Assembly (NCBI RefSeq): GCF_003330765.1
Contig: NZ_CP024902.1
Coordinates: 868,001 to 932,000 of the forward strand
DNA from: Burkholderia pyrrocinia
Lineage (GTDB): Bacteria; Pseudomonadota; Gammaproteobacteria; Burkholderiales; Burkholderiaceae
DNA: 64,000 bases
Direction of reading: 5' to 3'
The position numbers and the translations under genes were made by a program. Shown here piece by piece: positions 18,463 through 28,044 of this stretch. Within the stretch, counting starts at the first letter, position 1; the number at the start of each line of letters is the position of its first letter. Below the pieces are notes generated by a model that was given only the letters and a program-made list of their open reading frames with translations, made no database searches and was not told the origin of the DNA.

Positions 18463-19674
18463 ATGTCTATCGATTACTCGCCGATTCCCTGTCCCGTCGT
18501 CGTGCCGCTCGACGCGATCCTGCCCGAAGAACCGCTGCTGATGATGGGGGCCGGCCCGGTTCCGATTCCGGCCGCCGTCGCGAAGGCGAACACGGTCGTG
18601 ATCAACCACCTCGGTGCGACGATGGCGAAGATCATCGAGCAGGTGAAGGAGATGGGGCGCTACGTGTTCCAGACCCGCACGAAGTGGGTGCTCGGCGTCG
18701 CGGGCCCCGGCTCGGCCGCGATGGAAATGGCGATCTCGAACCTGGCGTGGCGCGGCACGCGCGTGCTGTCGATCCGCAACGGTTTCTTCAGCGCGCGGAT
18801 GGCCGAGATGGCCACGCGCGTCGGTGCCGACGTCGCGACGCTCGAAGTGGCCGATCGCGCGGTCGCGAGTCTCGACGAAGTCGCGGATGCGATCGCGCGC
18901 GAGCGGCCCGAGATCGTCACGATCGTGCAGGGCGAGACGTCGAACACCGTGTGGAACCGCGACCTGCGCGACATCGCGGCGCTCGCGAAGGCGGCCGGCG
19001 CGCTGGTCGTCGTCGACGCGGTGTGCACGCTGTCGACGATGCCGCTCGAGATGGACGCGTGGGGCATCGACGCGGTGATCACCGGCGGCCAGAAGGGGCT
19101 GTCGTCGATCCCGGGCGTGTCGCTGATCGCGTTCTCCGACGCCGCGTGGGAGCGTATGAAGCATCGCCCCGAACCGAACGCGCACTGGTGCCTCGACATG
19201 GCGCTCGCCGAGAACTTCTGGCACAACGCGGGCTATCACTACACGGCGCCCGTGTCGGGCGTGCTCGCGCTGCACGAGGCGCTGCGGCTCGTCTGCGCGG
19301 AGACGCTCGAAAGCCGCTTCGCGCGCCATCTGCGCTGCTCGCTCGCGCTGCAGGCGGGCGTCGAGTCGATGGGGCTCAAGCTCTATGCGCCGAAGGACTG
19401 CCGGCTCAATTCGGTGGTCGGGATCGAAACGCCGGAAGGGCTCACGCCCGGGATGATCTGCGGCCATATCTCGAAGCAGTACCAGGTCGAGATCTCGGGC
19501 TCGTTCGGCTTGCCGATCGTGCGGATCGGGCAGATGGGCGAGCAGTGCCGCGAACACAACCTGTTCCGCACGCTGCATGCGTTCGGTCGCACGATGGTCG
19601 ATCTGAAGGTGCCGGTCGACCTGCCGGCCGGTGTCGCGGCGCTCGAACAGGAGCTGTCGCGGCGCGGTGCGTAA
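18463..19674 (+). CDS. Class V aminotransferase (alanine-glyoxylate / pyridoxamine-pyruvate type)
   Basis: This 403-residue PLP enzyme has MGAGPVPIPAAVAKANT at its N-terminus, GPGSAAMEMAISNLAWRG for cofactor phosphate binding, VDAVCTLSTMPLEMDAWGIDAV (PLP-binding Asp), and the Schiff-base Lys in TGGQKGLSSIPGVSLIA. This is the AGAT/serine-glyoxylate branch. Pyridoxamine-pyruvate transaminase belongs to the same branch, so the substrate is open. The ATG at 18463 matches the family; upstream frame is unsupported. A convergent AraC regulator follows at once, with only 21 bp between them. Confidence 0.83.
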   Translation: MSIDYSPIPCPVVVPLDAILPEEPLLMMGAGPVPIPAAVAKANTVVINHLGATMAKIIEQVKEMGRYVFQTRTKWVLGVAGPGSAAMEMAISNLAWRGTRVLSIRNGFFSARMAEMATRVGADVATLEVADRAVASLDEVADAIARERPEIVTIVQGETSNTVWNRDLRDIAALAKAAGALVVVDAVCTLSTMPLEMDAWGIDAVITGGQKGLSSIPGVSLIAFSDAAWERMKHRPEPNAHWCLDMALAENFWHNAGYHYTAPVSGVLALHEALRLVCAETLESRFARHLRCSLALQAGVESMGLKLYAPKDCRLNSVVGIETPEGLTPGMICGHISKQYQVEISGSFGLPIVRIGQMGEQCREHNLFRTLHAFGRTMVDLKVPVDLPAGVAALEQELSRRGA

Positions 19675-19695
19675 GCTGGAAGGGGGAAGCCGCGC

Positions 19696-20631
19696 TCAGC
19701 GGCCCTGCATCGCGCGCCGGTACGTATTCGGCGTCGTGCCGTGCGCGTCGCGAAAGCGATGGCTGAAGTGGCCGGCGTTCGCGTATCCGCAGTCGGCCGC
19801 GATCTGCGCGAGCGGCAGCGAGGTCGTGCGCAGCAGCTCGCGCGCTCGCGCAAGCCGCTGCTCGGCCACCCACGCGTGCGGCGCGCGGCCGAACGACAGC
19901 CGGAACATCCGCGAGAAGTGGTATTCGGACAGCGCGGCGACGTCGGCCAGTTCGCCGAGCGTCAGCGGCTGCGCCAGGTACGTGTCGATATAGTCGCGCA
20001 CGCGGCGGCGCACGGCCGGCGCGAGGCCGCCGCGGAACGATGCATCGGTGCGCGTCGTGCTCTGCCCGCGCAGCAGCAGGCTCAGCACCTCGTGCGCGGT
20101 CTCGTTCACGCGCAGCCGTTCGTCGGCATCGTCCCAGCCGTCCAGCGCGAGTGAGCGGAGCAGCGCGGCGACGCGCGCATCCTCGAAATAGGTGCGGTCG
20201 GCGAGTTTCAGCTCGCGCGGCTCGCGGTCGAGTTCGCGGATCGCGCGCTGCGTGAAGTGCTCGGGCAGGAAATACAGGTGGATGAAATGCATCTCGCCGC
20301 GCACCCACCAGCGCGATTCATGGTCGCCCGGCAGCGCGCACAGCAGGCTCGGCGCGCCGTAGCGCGGCACGCGTTCGCGTTCCGTCCGGTAGCCGCCGTC
20401 GAGGTAGCACGACAGCGTGTGGTGGCCGGGCTGCTCGTAGACCGTCTCGCTTTCGTCGGTAATCCGCGTCCATTCGGCGATCGCGAGATGGTCGCCGAGC
20501 CACGCGAAACGCTCGAGCGTCGCGTTTGCGTCGGCGAGCGTGCGGCATACCGACTGCAGGCCGAACGGCAGATCGCCGCCAGCCAGGGCGGCGGCGTGGT
20601 CGACGGGCGGAGCGGAGAGGGAGAAGCTCAT
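19696..20631 (-). CDS. AraC family transcriptional regulator
   Basis: This 311-residue protein has an N-terminal cupin-like sensing region (LSCYLDGGYRTERERVPRYG, then WWVRGEMHFIHLYFLP). Two C-terminal HTHs follow (about residues 215-310: LAQPLTLGELADVAALSEYH, FSRMFRLSFGRAPHAWVAE, and TSLPLAQIAADCGYANAGHF before SHRFRDAHGTTPNTYRR). It is divergent from the DMT exporter at 20769 (137-bp gap), its most likely target. The ATG at 20631 is used; an in-frame extension to 20691 is not conserved-looking. Confidence 0.9.
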   Translation of the reverse strand: MSFSLSAPPVDHAAALAGGDLPFGLQSVCRTLADANATLERFAWLGDHLAIAEWTRITDESETVYEQPGHHTLSCYLDGGYRTERERVPRYGAPSLLCALPGDHESRWWVRGEMHFIHLYFLPEHFTQRAIRELDREPRELKLADRTYFEDARVAALLRSLALDGWDDADERLRVNETAHEVLSLLLRGQSTTRTDASFRGGLAPAVRRRVRDYIDTYLAQPLTLGELADVAALSEYHFSRMFRLSFGRAPHAWVAEQRLARARELLRTTSLPLAQIAADCGYANAGHFSHRFRDAHGTTPNTYRRAMQGR

Positions 20632-20768
20632 GATGAGCCGAGTATAAGCGGGCGCGCGACACCGCAGGCGAGGCCCCGAAAAAGACCGCAATTCCGGACA
20701 ATCGACACGCGCCGCGCGGCGGCATAGTCGGGATCCCGTTTCACCCGATTTTCCGGATCGTTGCCGCC

Positions 20769-21659
20769 ATGAACCTGTCGCTCTATTTCGTCACCGTGCT
20801 GATCTGGGGCACCACCTGGATCGCGATCAAGTGGCAGCTCGGCGCCGTGCCGCCGCCCGTGTCGATCGCGTGGCGCTTCTGGCTCGCGGCCGCCGTGCTG
20901 TTCGCGCTGCTGCGCGTGCTGCGCCGGCCGGTCCGCCCGCCGCGCGAAGCGTGGCGCTACCTCGTCGCGCAGGGCTTCGCGCTGTTCTGCCTGAACTTCC
21001 TGTGCTTCTACTATGCGGAGCAGGTCGTGCCGAGTGGCCTCGTCGCGGTGATCTTCTCGACCGCGCCGTTGTTGAACTCGATCAACGGCCGGCTGTTCAT
21101 GGGCCGTCCGCTGCGGCCGTCGGCGATCGCCGGCGCGCTGCTCGGCCTGGCCGGCATCGCGTGCCTGTTCTGGCAGCAGATGGCCGGCCACCTCGACGAT
21201 CACGCGACCTGGACGGGGCTCGCGATCGCATTCGCCGGCACGATGTGCTTCTCGGCCGGCAACCTGCTGTCGAGCCGGATGCAGTCGATGGGGCTGCACC
21301 CGCTCGCGACCAACGGCTGGGCGATGCTGATCGGCGCGGCGATCCTGACCGTCGGCAGTGCGGTGGCCGGGATGCCGTTCACGCTCGACATGAGTCCGCG
21401 TTATCTCGGCGCGCTCGTCTACCTGGCCGTGCCGGGCTCGGTGATCGGCTTCACCGCGTACCTGACGCTCGTCGGCCGGATCGGGCCGGAGCGCGCAGCG
21501 TACTGCACGGTGCTGTTCCCGATCGTCGCGCTGGCCGTGTCGACGGTGTTCGAAGGCTACCAGTGGTCGCCGCTCGCGGTGATCGGGCTGCTGCTCGTGG
21601 TGGCCGGCAATCTGGTCGCGTTCGATGTGACACGGAGGCTGTTTCTGCGGACGGCATGA
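20769..21659 (+). CDS. DMT family (EamA) transporter
   Basis: This 296-residue inner-membrane protein has ten predicted helices in two EamA repeats. The first repeat opens YFVTVLIWGTTWIAIKWQLG; the second starts near residue 150 (WTGLAIAFAGTMCFSAGNLL). FYYAEQVVPSGLVAVIFSTAPL is the typical helix 3-4 motif. Such proteins commonly export amino acids or metabolites; the substrate is unknown. It is divergent from the AraC regulator and ends at a strong bidirectional terminator. Confidence 0.9.
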   Translation: MNLSLYFVTVLIWGTTWIAIKWQLGAVPPPVSIAWRFWLAAAVLFALLRVLRRPVRPPREAWRYLVAQGFALFCLNFLCFYYAEQVVPSGLVAVIFSTAPLLNSINGRLFMGRPLRPSAIAGALLGLAGIACLFWQQMAGHLDDHATWTGLAIAFAGTMCFSAGNLLSSRMQSMGLHPLATNGWAMLIGAAILTVGSAVAGMPFTLDMSPRYLGALVYLAVPGSVIGFTAYLTLVGRIGPERAAYCTVLFPIVALAVSTVFEGYQWSPLAVIGLLLVVAGNLVAFDVTRRLFLRTA

Positions 21660-21690
21660 CCTTCGCGGTCGCCACGACGGCCGTCGGATA

Positions 21691-21724
21691 AAAGAACGCC
21701 CGCGCGATGCGGGCGTTCTTTTGG
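21691..21724. terminator. Bidirectional rho-independent terminator
   Basis: A 13-bp perfect stem (21691-21703 with 21709-21721, loop GCGAT) carries A-rich and T-rich ends on its two sides. It lies between the convergent DMT and MFS genes. Confidence 0.85.
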
Positions 21725-21777
21725 GGGGACCGGCGGCGCGATTTCCGCGACCGGCCGCCATGCAACGGCCTGCGCGT

Positions 21778-22992
21778 TCACGCCGCCGCGCTACTCCCCG
21801 CAACACGTGCCTGCCGCTGGTACAGCACCATCGACAGCGCGACGCCCGCCGCGGCGGCCGCCGCCGCGAACAGGAACACCTGCGGATAGCCGAACGCGCC
21901 GGCGACATAGCCAGCGAGCGGGCCCGTGATGCCGAGCGACAGGTCGAGGAACACCGAGTATGCGGACAGCGCCGCGCCGCGGCTCGCGGGCGGCACGAGC
22001 GCGACGGCCTCGACGCCGAGCGCCGGGAAGATCAGCGCGAAGCCGAAGCCCGTCAGCGCGGCGCCGACGAGCGCGACGTGCGGCACGGGCGCGAGCCACA
22101 GCAGCACGAGGCCCGAGCATTCGAACGCGAACGACACGATCGCGACGCGGAAGCCGCCGTAAGTCTTGATCGTGTTCGCGAACAACAGGCGCGCGCCGAT
22201 GAACAGCGTGCCGAACACGGTCAGCGACAGCGCGGCGTTCGGCCAGTGGCGCGCCGCGTAGTACAGCGTGACGAAGGTCGCGATCGAGCCGAAGCCGGCC
22301 GAGCCGAGCGCGAGGCCGAGGCCGTGCGGCAGCACGCGCGTGAACACGCTCGCATACGACATCCGTTCGCCGTGCACGAGCGGCACGGAGTCGATCAGGC
22401 GCGCGAGGTAGAAGCCGATTGCGGCCAGCGCGATCACGATCACGCCGATCAGCGCCGGATTCAGCGTATGCGCGATCGCGACGCCGACCGGCGCGCCGAG
22501 CGCGAGCGCGCCGTAGGTCGCGATGCCGTTCCACGAGATCACCTTCGCGTTGTGCGCGACGCCGACCTTGCCGATGCCCCACAGGATCGCGCCGGTGCCG
22601 CACAGGCTCTCGCCGACGCCGAGCACGAGCCGGCTCGCGACCAGCAGCACGAGGCTCGCGACCGGCCAGTGCGCGAGCAGCAGCGCGACCAGCAGCAGCA
22701 CGCCCGACACGCCGCAGCCGATCAGCCCGCGCAGCACCGTCTGCTTCGGGCCGAGCGTATCGGCGAAGCGCCCGGCGAGCGGCCGCGACGCGAGCGTCGC
22801 GAAATACTGGACGCTGATCGCGCCGCCCGCGACGATCGCGGAAAAGCCGAGGTCGTCATGGACGAAGCCCGGCAGCACCGCGAGCGGCAGGCCGATGGTC
22901 AGGTAGCAGATGAACGTGAAGCAGACGACGGACACGATTTGCAGCGTGACCGCGAACCCGCTGCGCGGTGGTGTGGCGGAATCGGTTGACAT
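21778..22992 (-). CDS. MFS transporter, YhhS-like
   Basis: This 404-residue, 12-helix protein has [20 protein letters not shown] in TM1 and [20 protein letters not shown] (motif A). It also has [20 protein letters not shown] in TM4-5 and [20 protein letters not shown] late. These match the YhhS/YfcJ subgroup, one member of which is an arabinose or glyphosate exporter; the substrate here is unknown. It is monocistronic and convergent to the DMT gene. Confidence 0.85.
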   Translation of the reverse strand: MSTDSATPPRSGFAVTLQIVSVVCFTFICYLTIGLPLAVLPGFVHDDLGFSAIVAGGAISVQYFATLASRPLAGRFADTLGPKQTVLRGLIGCGVSGVLLLVALLLAHWPVASLVLLVASRLVLGVGESLCGTGAILWGIGKVGVAHNAKVISWNGIATYGALALGAPVGVAIAHTLNPALIGVIVIALAAIGFYLARLIDSVPLVHGERMSYASVFTRVLPHGLGLALGSAGFGSIATFVTLYYAARHWPNAALSLTVFGTLFIGARLLFANTIKTYGGFRVAIVSFAFECSGLVLLWLAPVPHVALVGAALTGFGFALIFPALGVEAVALVPPASRGAALSAYSVFLDLSLGITGPLAGYVAGAFGYPQVFLFAAAAAAAGVALSMVLYQRQARVAGSSAAA

Positions 22993-23341
22993 GGGGTCGG
23001 AACGAATGAGCGGAACGGAGCGTTACGGAACGGAAAGCGGCGAAAAACGGAATCGGGATTTTCCCATGGAACCGGTTTTCACGCAGGTACCATTTAGTTA
23101 ATCGCGACCCGTTTTTGCGGATGACGGATCGCGGCGGGCATCGCCGGACGGCCCGCGGAGCACCGTGCGGAAAGGGCGCCGGGCGGCCCCGGCGCTCATA
23201 TCGCGGCAGTTATATGGGCCCCATGCGTGATGGGCTATGGGTTGCGGAATTTGATGGTGATAGCGTGCAAACTGTCAGAAAAACGTCGGTCGAGCGCTCC
23301 GCGCAGGCCGCCTTGCCCCCCATTTGAAGAACCATAGAGAC
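22993..23341. other. Intergenic region upstream of xdhA
   Basis: These 349 bp lie between divergent MFS and xdhA genes. No supported coding frame is present. The part nearest xdhA (23205-23340) is AT-richer and holds ATGGG-C-CCCAT (23214-23224), a short imperfect palindrome. I could not identify a convincing promoter or known purine-regulator site. The only frame into xdhA upstream of 23342 begins with TTG. Confidence 0.4.
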
Positions 23342-24883
23342 ATGAGTGAGCCGATTCGCTTCTATCATCGTCACGCTATCCGCGAAGTCAGCGGCGCGGA
23401 CGTCACTCGCACCGTGCTGCAGTACCTGCGCGAGGACGCGCATTGCACCGGCACCAAGGAAGGCTGCGCGGAAGGCGACTGCGGTGCGTGCACGGTCGTC
23501 GTCGGCGAACTGACCGACGCCGGCGCGGTCGAGTTCAAGGCCGTCAACGCATGCATCCAGTTCCTGCCGACGCTCGACGGCAAGGCGCTGCTGACGGTCG
23601 AGGACCTGCGCCAGCCGGACGGCACGCTGCACCCGGTGCAGCAGGCGATGGTCGATTGCCACGGTTCGCAATGCGGGTTCTGCACGCCCGGCTTCGTGAT
23701 GTCGATGTGGGCGCTATACGAGAAGCACGGCCACGAAGGCTGCGGCAGCGCGTGCGCGAAGGCGAAGGACGTGCCGACGCGCACCGAGATCGCCGATGCG
23801 CTGACGGGCAACCTGTGCCGCTGCACCGGCTATCGCCCGATCGTCGATGCGGCCGTGCAGATGTTCGATGCGCCGGCGCCGTCGGCGCCGGTCGACACGG
23901 CCGCGCTCGCCCGCACGCTCGCGTCGCTCAAGCGCGACGACACCTTCGACTACACGATCAACGGCGCGCGCTTCGCGGCGCCGCGCACGCTCGACGCGCT
24001 GGCCGCGCTGAGGGTCGAGCGTCCCGACGCGCGCATCCTCGCGGGCAGCACCGACATCGGTCTGTGGGTCACGAAGCAGATGCGCCGGCTCGATGACCTG
24101 ATCTACGTCGGCCAGATCGCCGAACTGCAGCGCCTCGCGGAGCGCGGCGACTGGATCGAGATCGGCGCGGGCGTGACGGTCGAGAAAGCGTATGCGGCGC
24201 TGGCCGGCACGTATCCGGAACTGATCGAGATGTGGAAGCGCTTCGCGTCTGTGCCGATCCGCAACGCGGGCACGATCGGCGGCAACGTCGCGAACGGCTC
24301 GCCGATCGGCGACTCGATGCCGGGCCTGATCGCGCTCGGCGCGCACGTGGTGCTGCGCGGCGGCGACACGGTGCGCGAGCTGCCGCTCGAGGCGCTCTAC
24401 ACGGGCTACCAGCAGAAGGACATGGCGCCGCACGAATTCGTCGTCGGCCTGAAGGTGCCGACCCGCACCGGCGCGCGCGAGAAGCTGCAGTTCCGCACGT
24501 ACAAGCTGTCGAAGCGGTTCGATTCCGACATCTCGGCGGTGTGCGCGGCGTTCGCGTTCATCGCGGACGGCGACACGATCCGCGAGCCGCGTATCGCGTT
24601 CGGCGGGATGGCCGCGACGCCCAAGCGCGCGGCGCAAACGGAAGCCGTGCTCGACGGCGCGTTGTGGCACGAAGCCACCGCGCAGGCCGCGATGCAGGCG
24701 CTCGAGCGCGACTACCAGCCGTTGTCCGACATGCGCGCGACGAGCACGTACCGCCTCGATACCGCGAAGAACCTGATGTATCGATTCTGGCTGGAGACGC
24801 GCCCGCACGACCCGCTGCCGCCGCAAGCCCTGAATGTGCGTGAAGTGGCCGCCGAAGCCGGCGCTGACGCGGCGCGCGTCTGA
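23342..24883 (+). CDS. xdhA: Xanthine dehydrogenase small subunit (FeS/FAD)
   Basis: This 513-residue subunit transfers electrons from the molybdenum centre to FAD and NAD+. The N-terminal plant-type [2Fe-2S] motif is CTGTKEGCAEGDCGACTVVV. The second cluster is formed by CGFCTPGFVMSMW and GNLCRCTGYRPIVDAA. The FAD domain from about residue 200 contains RILAGSTDIGLWVTKQMR and SVPIRNAGTIGGNVANGSPI. Start ATG 23342 is the conserved MSEPIRFY; TTG 23324 upstream is in frame but unlikely. It is followed by xdhB after 18 bp. Confidence 0.96.
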   Translation: MSEPIRFYHRHAIREVSGADVTRTVLQYLREDAHCTGTKEGCAEGDCGACTVVVGELTDAGAVEFKAVNACIQFLPTLDGKALLTVEDLRQPDGTLHPVQQAMVDCHGSQCGFCTPGFVMSMWALYEKHGHEGCGSACAKAKDVPTRTEIADALTGNLCRCTGYRPIVDAAVQMFDAPAPSAPVDTAALARTLASLKRDDTFDYTINGARFAAPRTLDALAALRVERPDARILAGSTDIGLWVTKQMRRLDDLIYVGQIAELQRLAERGDWIEIGAGVTVEKAYAALAGTYPELIEMWKRFASVPIRNAGTIGGNVANGSPIGDSMPGLIALGAHVVLRGGDTVRELPLEALYTGYQQKDMAPHEFVVGLKVPTRTGAREKLQFRTYKLSKRFDSDISAVCAAFAFIADGDTIREPRIAFGGMAATPKRAAQTEAVLDGALWHEATAQAAMQALERDYQPLSDMRATSTYRLDTAKNLMYRFWLETRPHDPLPPQALNVREVAAEAGADAARV

Positions 24884-24901
24884 AGACGGAGAACACCCAA
24901 G

Positions 24902-27265
24902 ATGAACCAGCAAGCAGAACCGTTCCTGAGCACCCTCGACCCGCAAACCGACGCCGCGCAGGTGCACGTATCGCGCGCGCACGAATCCGCGCACCTGCAC
25001 GTGAGCGGGCGCGCCACCTATACCGACGACATCCCGGTCGTCGCGGGCACGCTGCACGCGGCGCTCGGATTGTCGGCGAAGCCGCATGCGAGGATCGTGT
25101 CGATGAACTTCGATGCGGTGCGCGCGACACCCGGCGTGGTCGCCGTGTTCACGGCCGACGATATCCCGGGCGTCAACGATTGCGGCCCGATCATCCACGA
25201 CGACCCGGTGCTCGCCAAAGGCATCGTGCAGTTCGTCGGCCAGCCGATGTTCATCGTCGTCGCGACGTCGCATGAAACCGCGCGGCTCGCCGCGCGCCGC
25301 GCGCAGGTCGACTACGAAGAGCTGCCGGCGATCCTGACCGCGCAGGAGGCGCGCAAGGCCGAAACCTACGTGATCCCGCCGCTGAAGCTCGCGCGCGGCG
25401 ATGCGGCCGCGCGGCTCGCCGCCGCGCCGCACCGCGAGGCGGGTGAAATGCTGCTCGGCGGCCAGGAGCAGTTCTATCTCGAAGGGCAGATCGCGTACGC
25501 GGTGCCGAAGGACGACGACGGGATGCATGTGTACTGCTCGACGCAGCACCCGAGCGAGATGCAGCACCTCGTCGCGCACGTGCTCGGCGTCGCGTCGCAC
25601 AACGTGCTCGTCGAATGCCGCCGGATGGGCGGCGGGTTTGGCGGCAAGGAATCGCAGTCGGGCCTGTTCGCGTGCTGCGCGGCGCTCGCCGCGTGGAAGC
25701 TGCTGTGCCCGGTTAAGCTGCGTCCGGATCGCGACGACGACATGATGATCACCGGCAAGCGGCACGACTTCCATTACCGCTTCGACGTCGGCTACGACGA
25801 CGACGGCCGCCTCGACGGCGTGGCGCTCGACATGACGTCGCGCTGCGGCTTCTCGGCCGACCTGTCGGGCCCGGTGATGACGCGCGCGGTGTGCCACTTC
25901 GACAACGCGTACTGGCTGGGCGACGTCGACATCGCCGGCTATTGCGGCAAGACCAACACGCAGTCGAACACCGCGTTCCGCGGCTTCGGCGGCCCGCAGG
26001 GCGCGTTCGCGATCGAATACATCCTCGACGACGTCGCGCGCGCGCTCGATCGCGATCCGCTCGACGTCCGCTATGCGAACCTGTACGGCAAGACCGAACG
26101 CAACGTGACGCCGTACGGGCAGACGGTCGAGGACAACGTGCTGCAGGAGCTGCTCGGCGAACTCGAGACGACGAGCGACTACCGCGCGCGTCGCGCTGGC
26201 GTGCGCGAATTCAACGCGCGCAACACGGTGCTGAAGAAGGGCATCGCGATCACGCCGGTGAAGTTCGGGATCGCGTTCAACGTCACGCACTTCAACCAGG
26301 CCGGCGCGCTGGTGCACATCTACACCGACGGCTCGGTGCTGGTGAACCACGGCGGCACGGAGATGGGGCAGGGGCTCAACACGAAGGTCGCGCAGGTCGT
26401 CGCGCACGAGCTCGGCATCCGCTTCGGCCGGATCCGCGTGACCGCGACCGACACGAGCAAGGTCGCGAATACGTCCGCGACGGCCGCGTCGACGGGCTCG
26501 GACCTGAACGGCAAGGCCGCGCAGGATGCGGCGCGCCAGTTGCGCGAGCGGCTCGCGGTGTTCGCGGCGAAGCAGTTCGGCGACGGCAAGGTCGATGCGG
26601 CCGACGTGAAGTTCGGCAACGACTTCGTGTGGGTCGGCGGCAACGGCGTGCCGTTCGGCGAAGTGATCGCGAAGGCGTACCTCGCACGCGTGCAGCTCTG
26701 GTCAGATGGTTTTTACGCGACGCCGAAGCTGTACTGGGACCAGTCGAAGCTGCAGGGACGGCCGTTCTACTACTACTCGTACGGCGCGGCCGTGTCGGAA
26801 GTCGTGATCGACACGCTGACGGGCGAGATGCGCACGCTGCGCGTCGATGCGCTGCACGATGTGGGCGACTCGCTGAACCCGGCGCTCGACATCGGCCAGG
26901 TCGAAGGCGCGTTCATCCAGGGGATGGGCTGGCTCACGACCGAGGAGCTGTGGTGGAACAAGGGCGGCAAGCTGATGACGCATGCGCCGTCCACGTACAA
27001 GATCCCGACCGTCAACGACACGCCGCCCGAATTCAACGTGCGGCTGTTCGAGAACCGCAACGTCGAGGACAGCATCCACCGTTCGAAGGCCGTCGGCGAA
27101 CCGCCGCTGCTGCTGCCGTTCTCGGTGTTCTTCGCGGTGCGCGATGCGATCGCGGCAGTCGGCGATTACCAGGTGAACCCGCCGCTCGACGCGCCGGCCA
27201 CCGGCGAGTCGATCCTGCGCGCGGTGCATGCGGTGCGCGCGGCGCGTTCGGCTCGGGCAGGCTGA
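24902..27265 (+). CDS. xdhB: Xanthine dehydrogenase molybdopterin-binding subunit
   Basis: This 787-residue catalytic subunit oxidises hypoxanthine to xanthine and urate. Molybdopterin and substrate motifs seen are GGQEQFYLEGQIAYAVP, CRRMGGGFGGKESQSG, TNTQSNTAFRGFGGPQGAF (the Arg of FRGFG binds substrate), GGTEMGQGLNTKVAQVVAHE, and the catalytic Glu in KAVGEPPLLLPFSVFFA near the C-terminus. It lies in an operon with xdhA (18 bp upstream). xdhC follows after a palindromic repeat of about 84 bp. Confidence 0.96.
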   Translation: MNQQAEPFLSTLDPQTDAAQVHVSRAHESAHLHVSGRATYTDDIPVVAGTLHAALGLSAKPHARIVSMNFDAVRATPGVVAVFTADDIPGVNDCGPIIHDDPVLAKGIVQFVGQPMFIVVATSHETARLAARRAQVDYEELPAILTAQEARKAETYVIPPLKLARGDAAARLAAAPHREAGEMLLGGQEQFYLEGQIAYAVPKDDDGMHVYCSTQHPSEMQHLVAHVLGVASHNVLVECRRMGGGFGGKESQSGLFACCAALAAWKLLCPVKLRPDRDDDMMITGKRHDFHYRFDVGYDDDGRLDGVALDMTSRCGFSADLSGPVMTRAVCHFDNAYWLGDVDIAGYCGKTNTQSNTAFRGFGGPQGAFAIEYILDDVARALDRDPLDVRYANLYGKTERNVTPYGQTVEDNVLQELLGELETTSDYRARRAGVREFNARNTVLKKGIAITPVKFGIAFNVTHFNQAGALVHIYTDGSVLVNHGGTEMGQGLNTKVAQVVAHELGIRFGRIRVTATDTSKVANTSATAASTGSDLNGKAAQDAARQLRERLAVFAAKQFGDGKVDAADVKFGNDFVWVGGNGVPFGEVIAKAYLARVQLWSDGFYATPKLYWDQSKLQGRPFYYYSYGAAVSEVVIDTLTGEMRTLRVDALHDVGDSLNPALDIGQVEGAFIQGMGWLTTEELWWNKGGKLMTHAPSTYKIPTVNDTPPEFNVRLFENRNVEDSIHRSKAVGEPPLLLPFSVFFAVRDAIAAVGDYQVNPPLDAPATGESILRAVHAVRAARSARAG

Positions 27266-27349
27266 CATGAAACGACCCCCACGCTCTCTTTGTTCGCTGC
27301 CCCCCGCGGGGGCGGTCAGCCTCCTTGGGACGGCCCGGCGGAGGCTGAC
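27266..27349. repeat. REP-like palindromic element between xdhB and xdhC
   Basis: A C-rich block (ACGACCCCCACG) and the palindrome GCCCCCCGCGGGGGC are followed by a 10-bp perfect inverted repeat, GTCAGCCTCC (27315-27324) and GGAGGCTGAC (27340-27349). This composition is typical of the abundant extragenic palindromes of Burkholderia, Ralstonia and Bordetella. The right arm supplies the GGAGG Shine-Dalgarno of xdhC and could hide it in a hairpin. Confidence 0.7.
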
Positions 27350-27967
27350 ATGAACGGGCCCGCACGTTCGCTTCGCGCCGCGTCGAACCAGGCGTTCGCG
27401 CAGGGCACCGGCCAGCGCAACCGCGCGACGGGCGCGCCGGCGCCGATGCACATCGTGCTGTTCGGCGCCGGGCACGTCGGTCACGCGCTCGTCACGCTGC
27501 TCGGCGCGCTGCCGTGCGTCGTGCAGTGGGTCGACACGCGCGACGAGCTGTTCCCGGACGAATGTCCGCCGAATGTGCAGCCGGAGCCGACCGACACGCC
27601 GGAGGCCGTCGTCGACGCCGCGCCGCCCGGCGCGTACTTCCTCGTGATGACGCACAACCACGCGCTCGACTTCTCGCTCGCCGCGCAGATCATGCGGCGG
27701 CGCGACTACGCGTACTTCGGGATGATCGGATCGCGCACCAAGCGCGTGAAGTTCGAGCGCCGGCTCGCCGCGCGCGGCGTCGATCCGGCCCGGCTCGTGG
27801 AGATGGTGTGCCCGATCGGCGTCGCGGGCATCGTCGACAAGGCGCCGGGCGCGATCGCGGTGGCCGTGTGCGCGGAGCTGCTGCAGGCGCGCTCGGGCAT
27901 GCCGGTGGCCGACGCGAAGGCGGCCGCGTCGGGGCGCGCGCGCGACGACGTATCCTGCGCGCGGTAA
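27350..27967 (+). CDS. xdhC: XdhC-like molybdenum cofactor maturation protein, lacking the N-terminal XdhC/CoxI domain
   Basis: This protein of about 205 residues would insert sulfurated Moco into XdhB. Only the C-terminal Rossmann domain is visible: HIVLFGAGHVGHALVTLLG, then QWVDTRDELFPDECPP, FLVMTHNHALDFSLAAQIM, YFGMIGSRTKRVKFERRL and CPIGVAGIVDKAPGAIAVAV. Family members such as R. capsulatus XdhC carry a further N-terminal XdhC_CoxI domain; here there is no room for it after the xdhB stop. The first 28 residues are unlike the family, so ATG 27434 (MHIVLFGAG) is an alternative start. The start at 27350 is preceded by GGAGG inside a palindrome. Confidence 0.8.
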   Translation: MNGPARSLRAASNQAFAQGTGQRNRATGAPAPMHIVLFGAGHVGHALVTLLGALPCVVQWVDTRDELFPDECPPNVQPEPTDTPEAVVDAAPPGAYFLVMTHNHALDFSLAAQIMRRRDYAYFGMIGSRTKRVKFERRLAARGVDPARLVEMVCPIGVAGIVDKAPGAIAVAVCAELLQARSGMPVADAKAAASGRARDDVSCAR

Positions 27968-28044
27968 CGCCGCACGGCCACGGGTTTTTGCATACACTGC
28001 ACGGCAACGCGCGGCATCGGGCCGCGCCTTACCGTGCACGCACC

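Noticed and set aside
23714..26407. An 897-codon open frame on the minus strand across xdhA and xdhB
   Set aside because: It is an antisense shadow of GC3-rich genes: Arg/His/Val-rich with no domain. The plus strand encodes unmistakable xanthine dehydrogenase subunits.
27266..27349. A frameshifted N-terminal half of XdhC in the gap after xdhB
   Set aside because: Only 84 bp are available and they form a palindromic repeat; none of the three frames contains XdhC/CoxI-like sequence.
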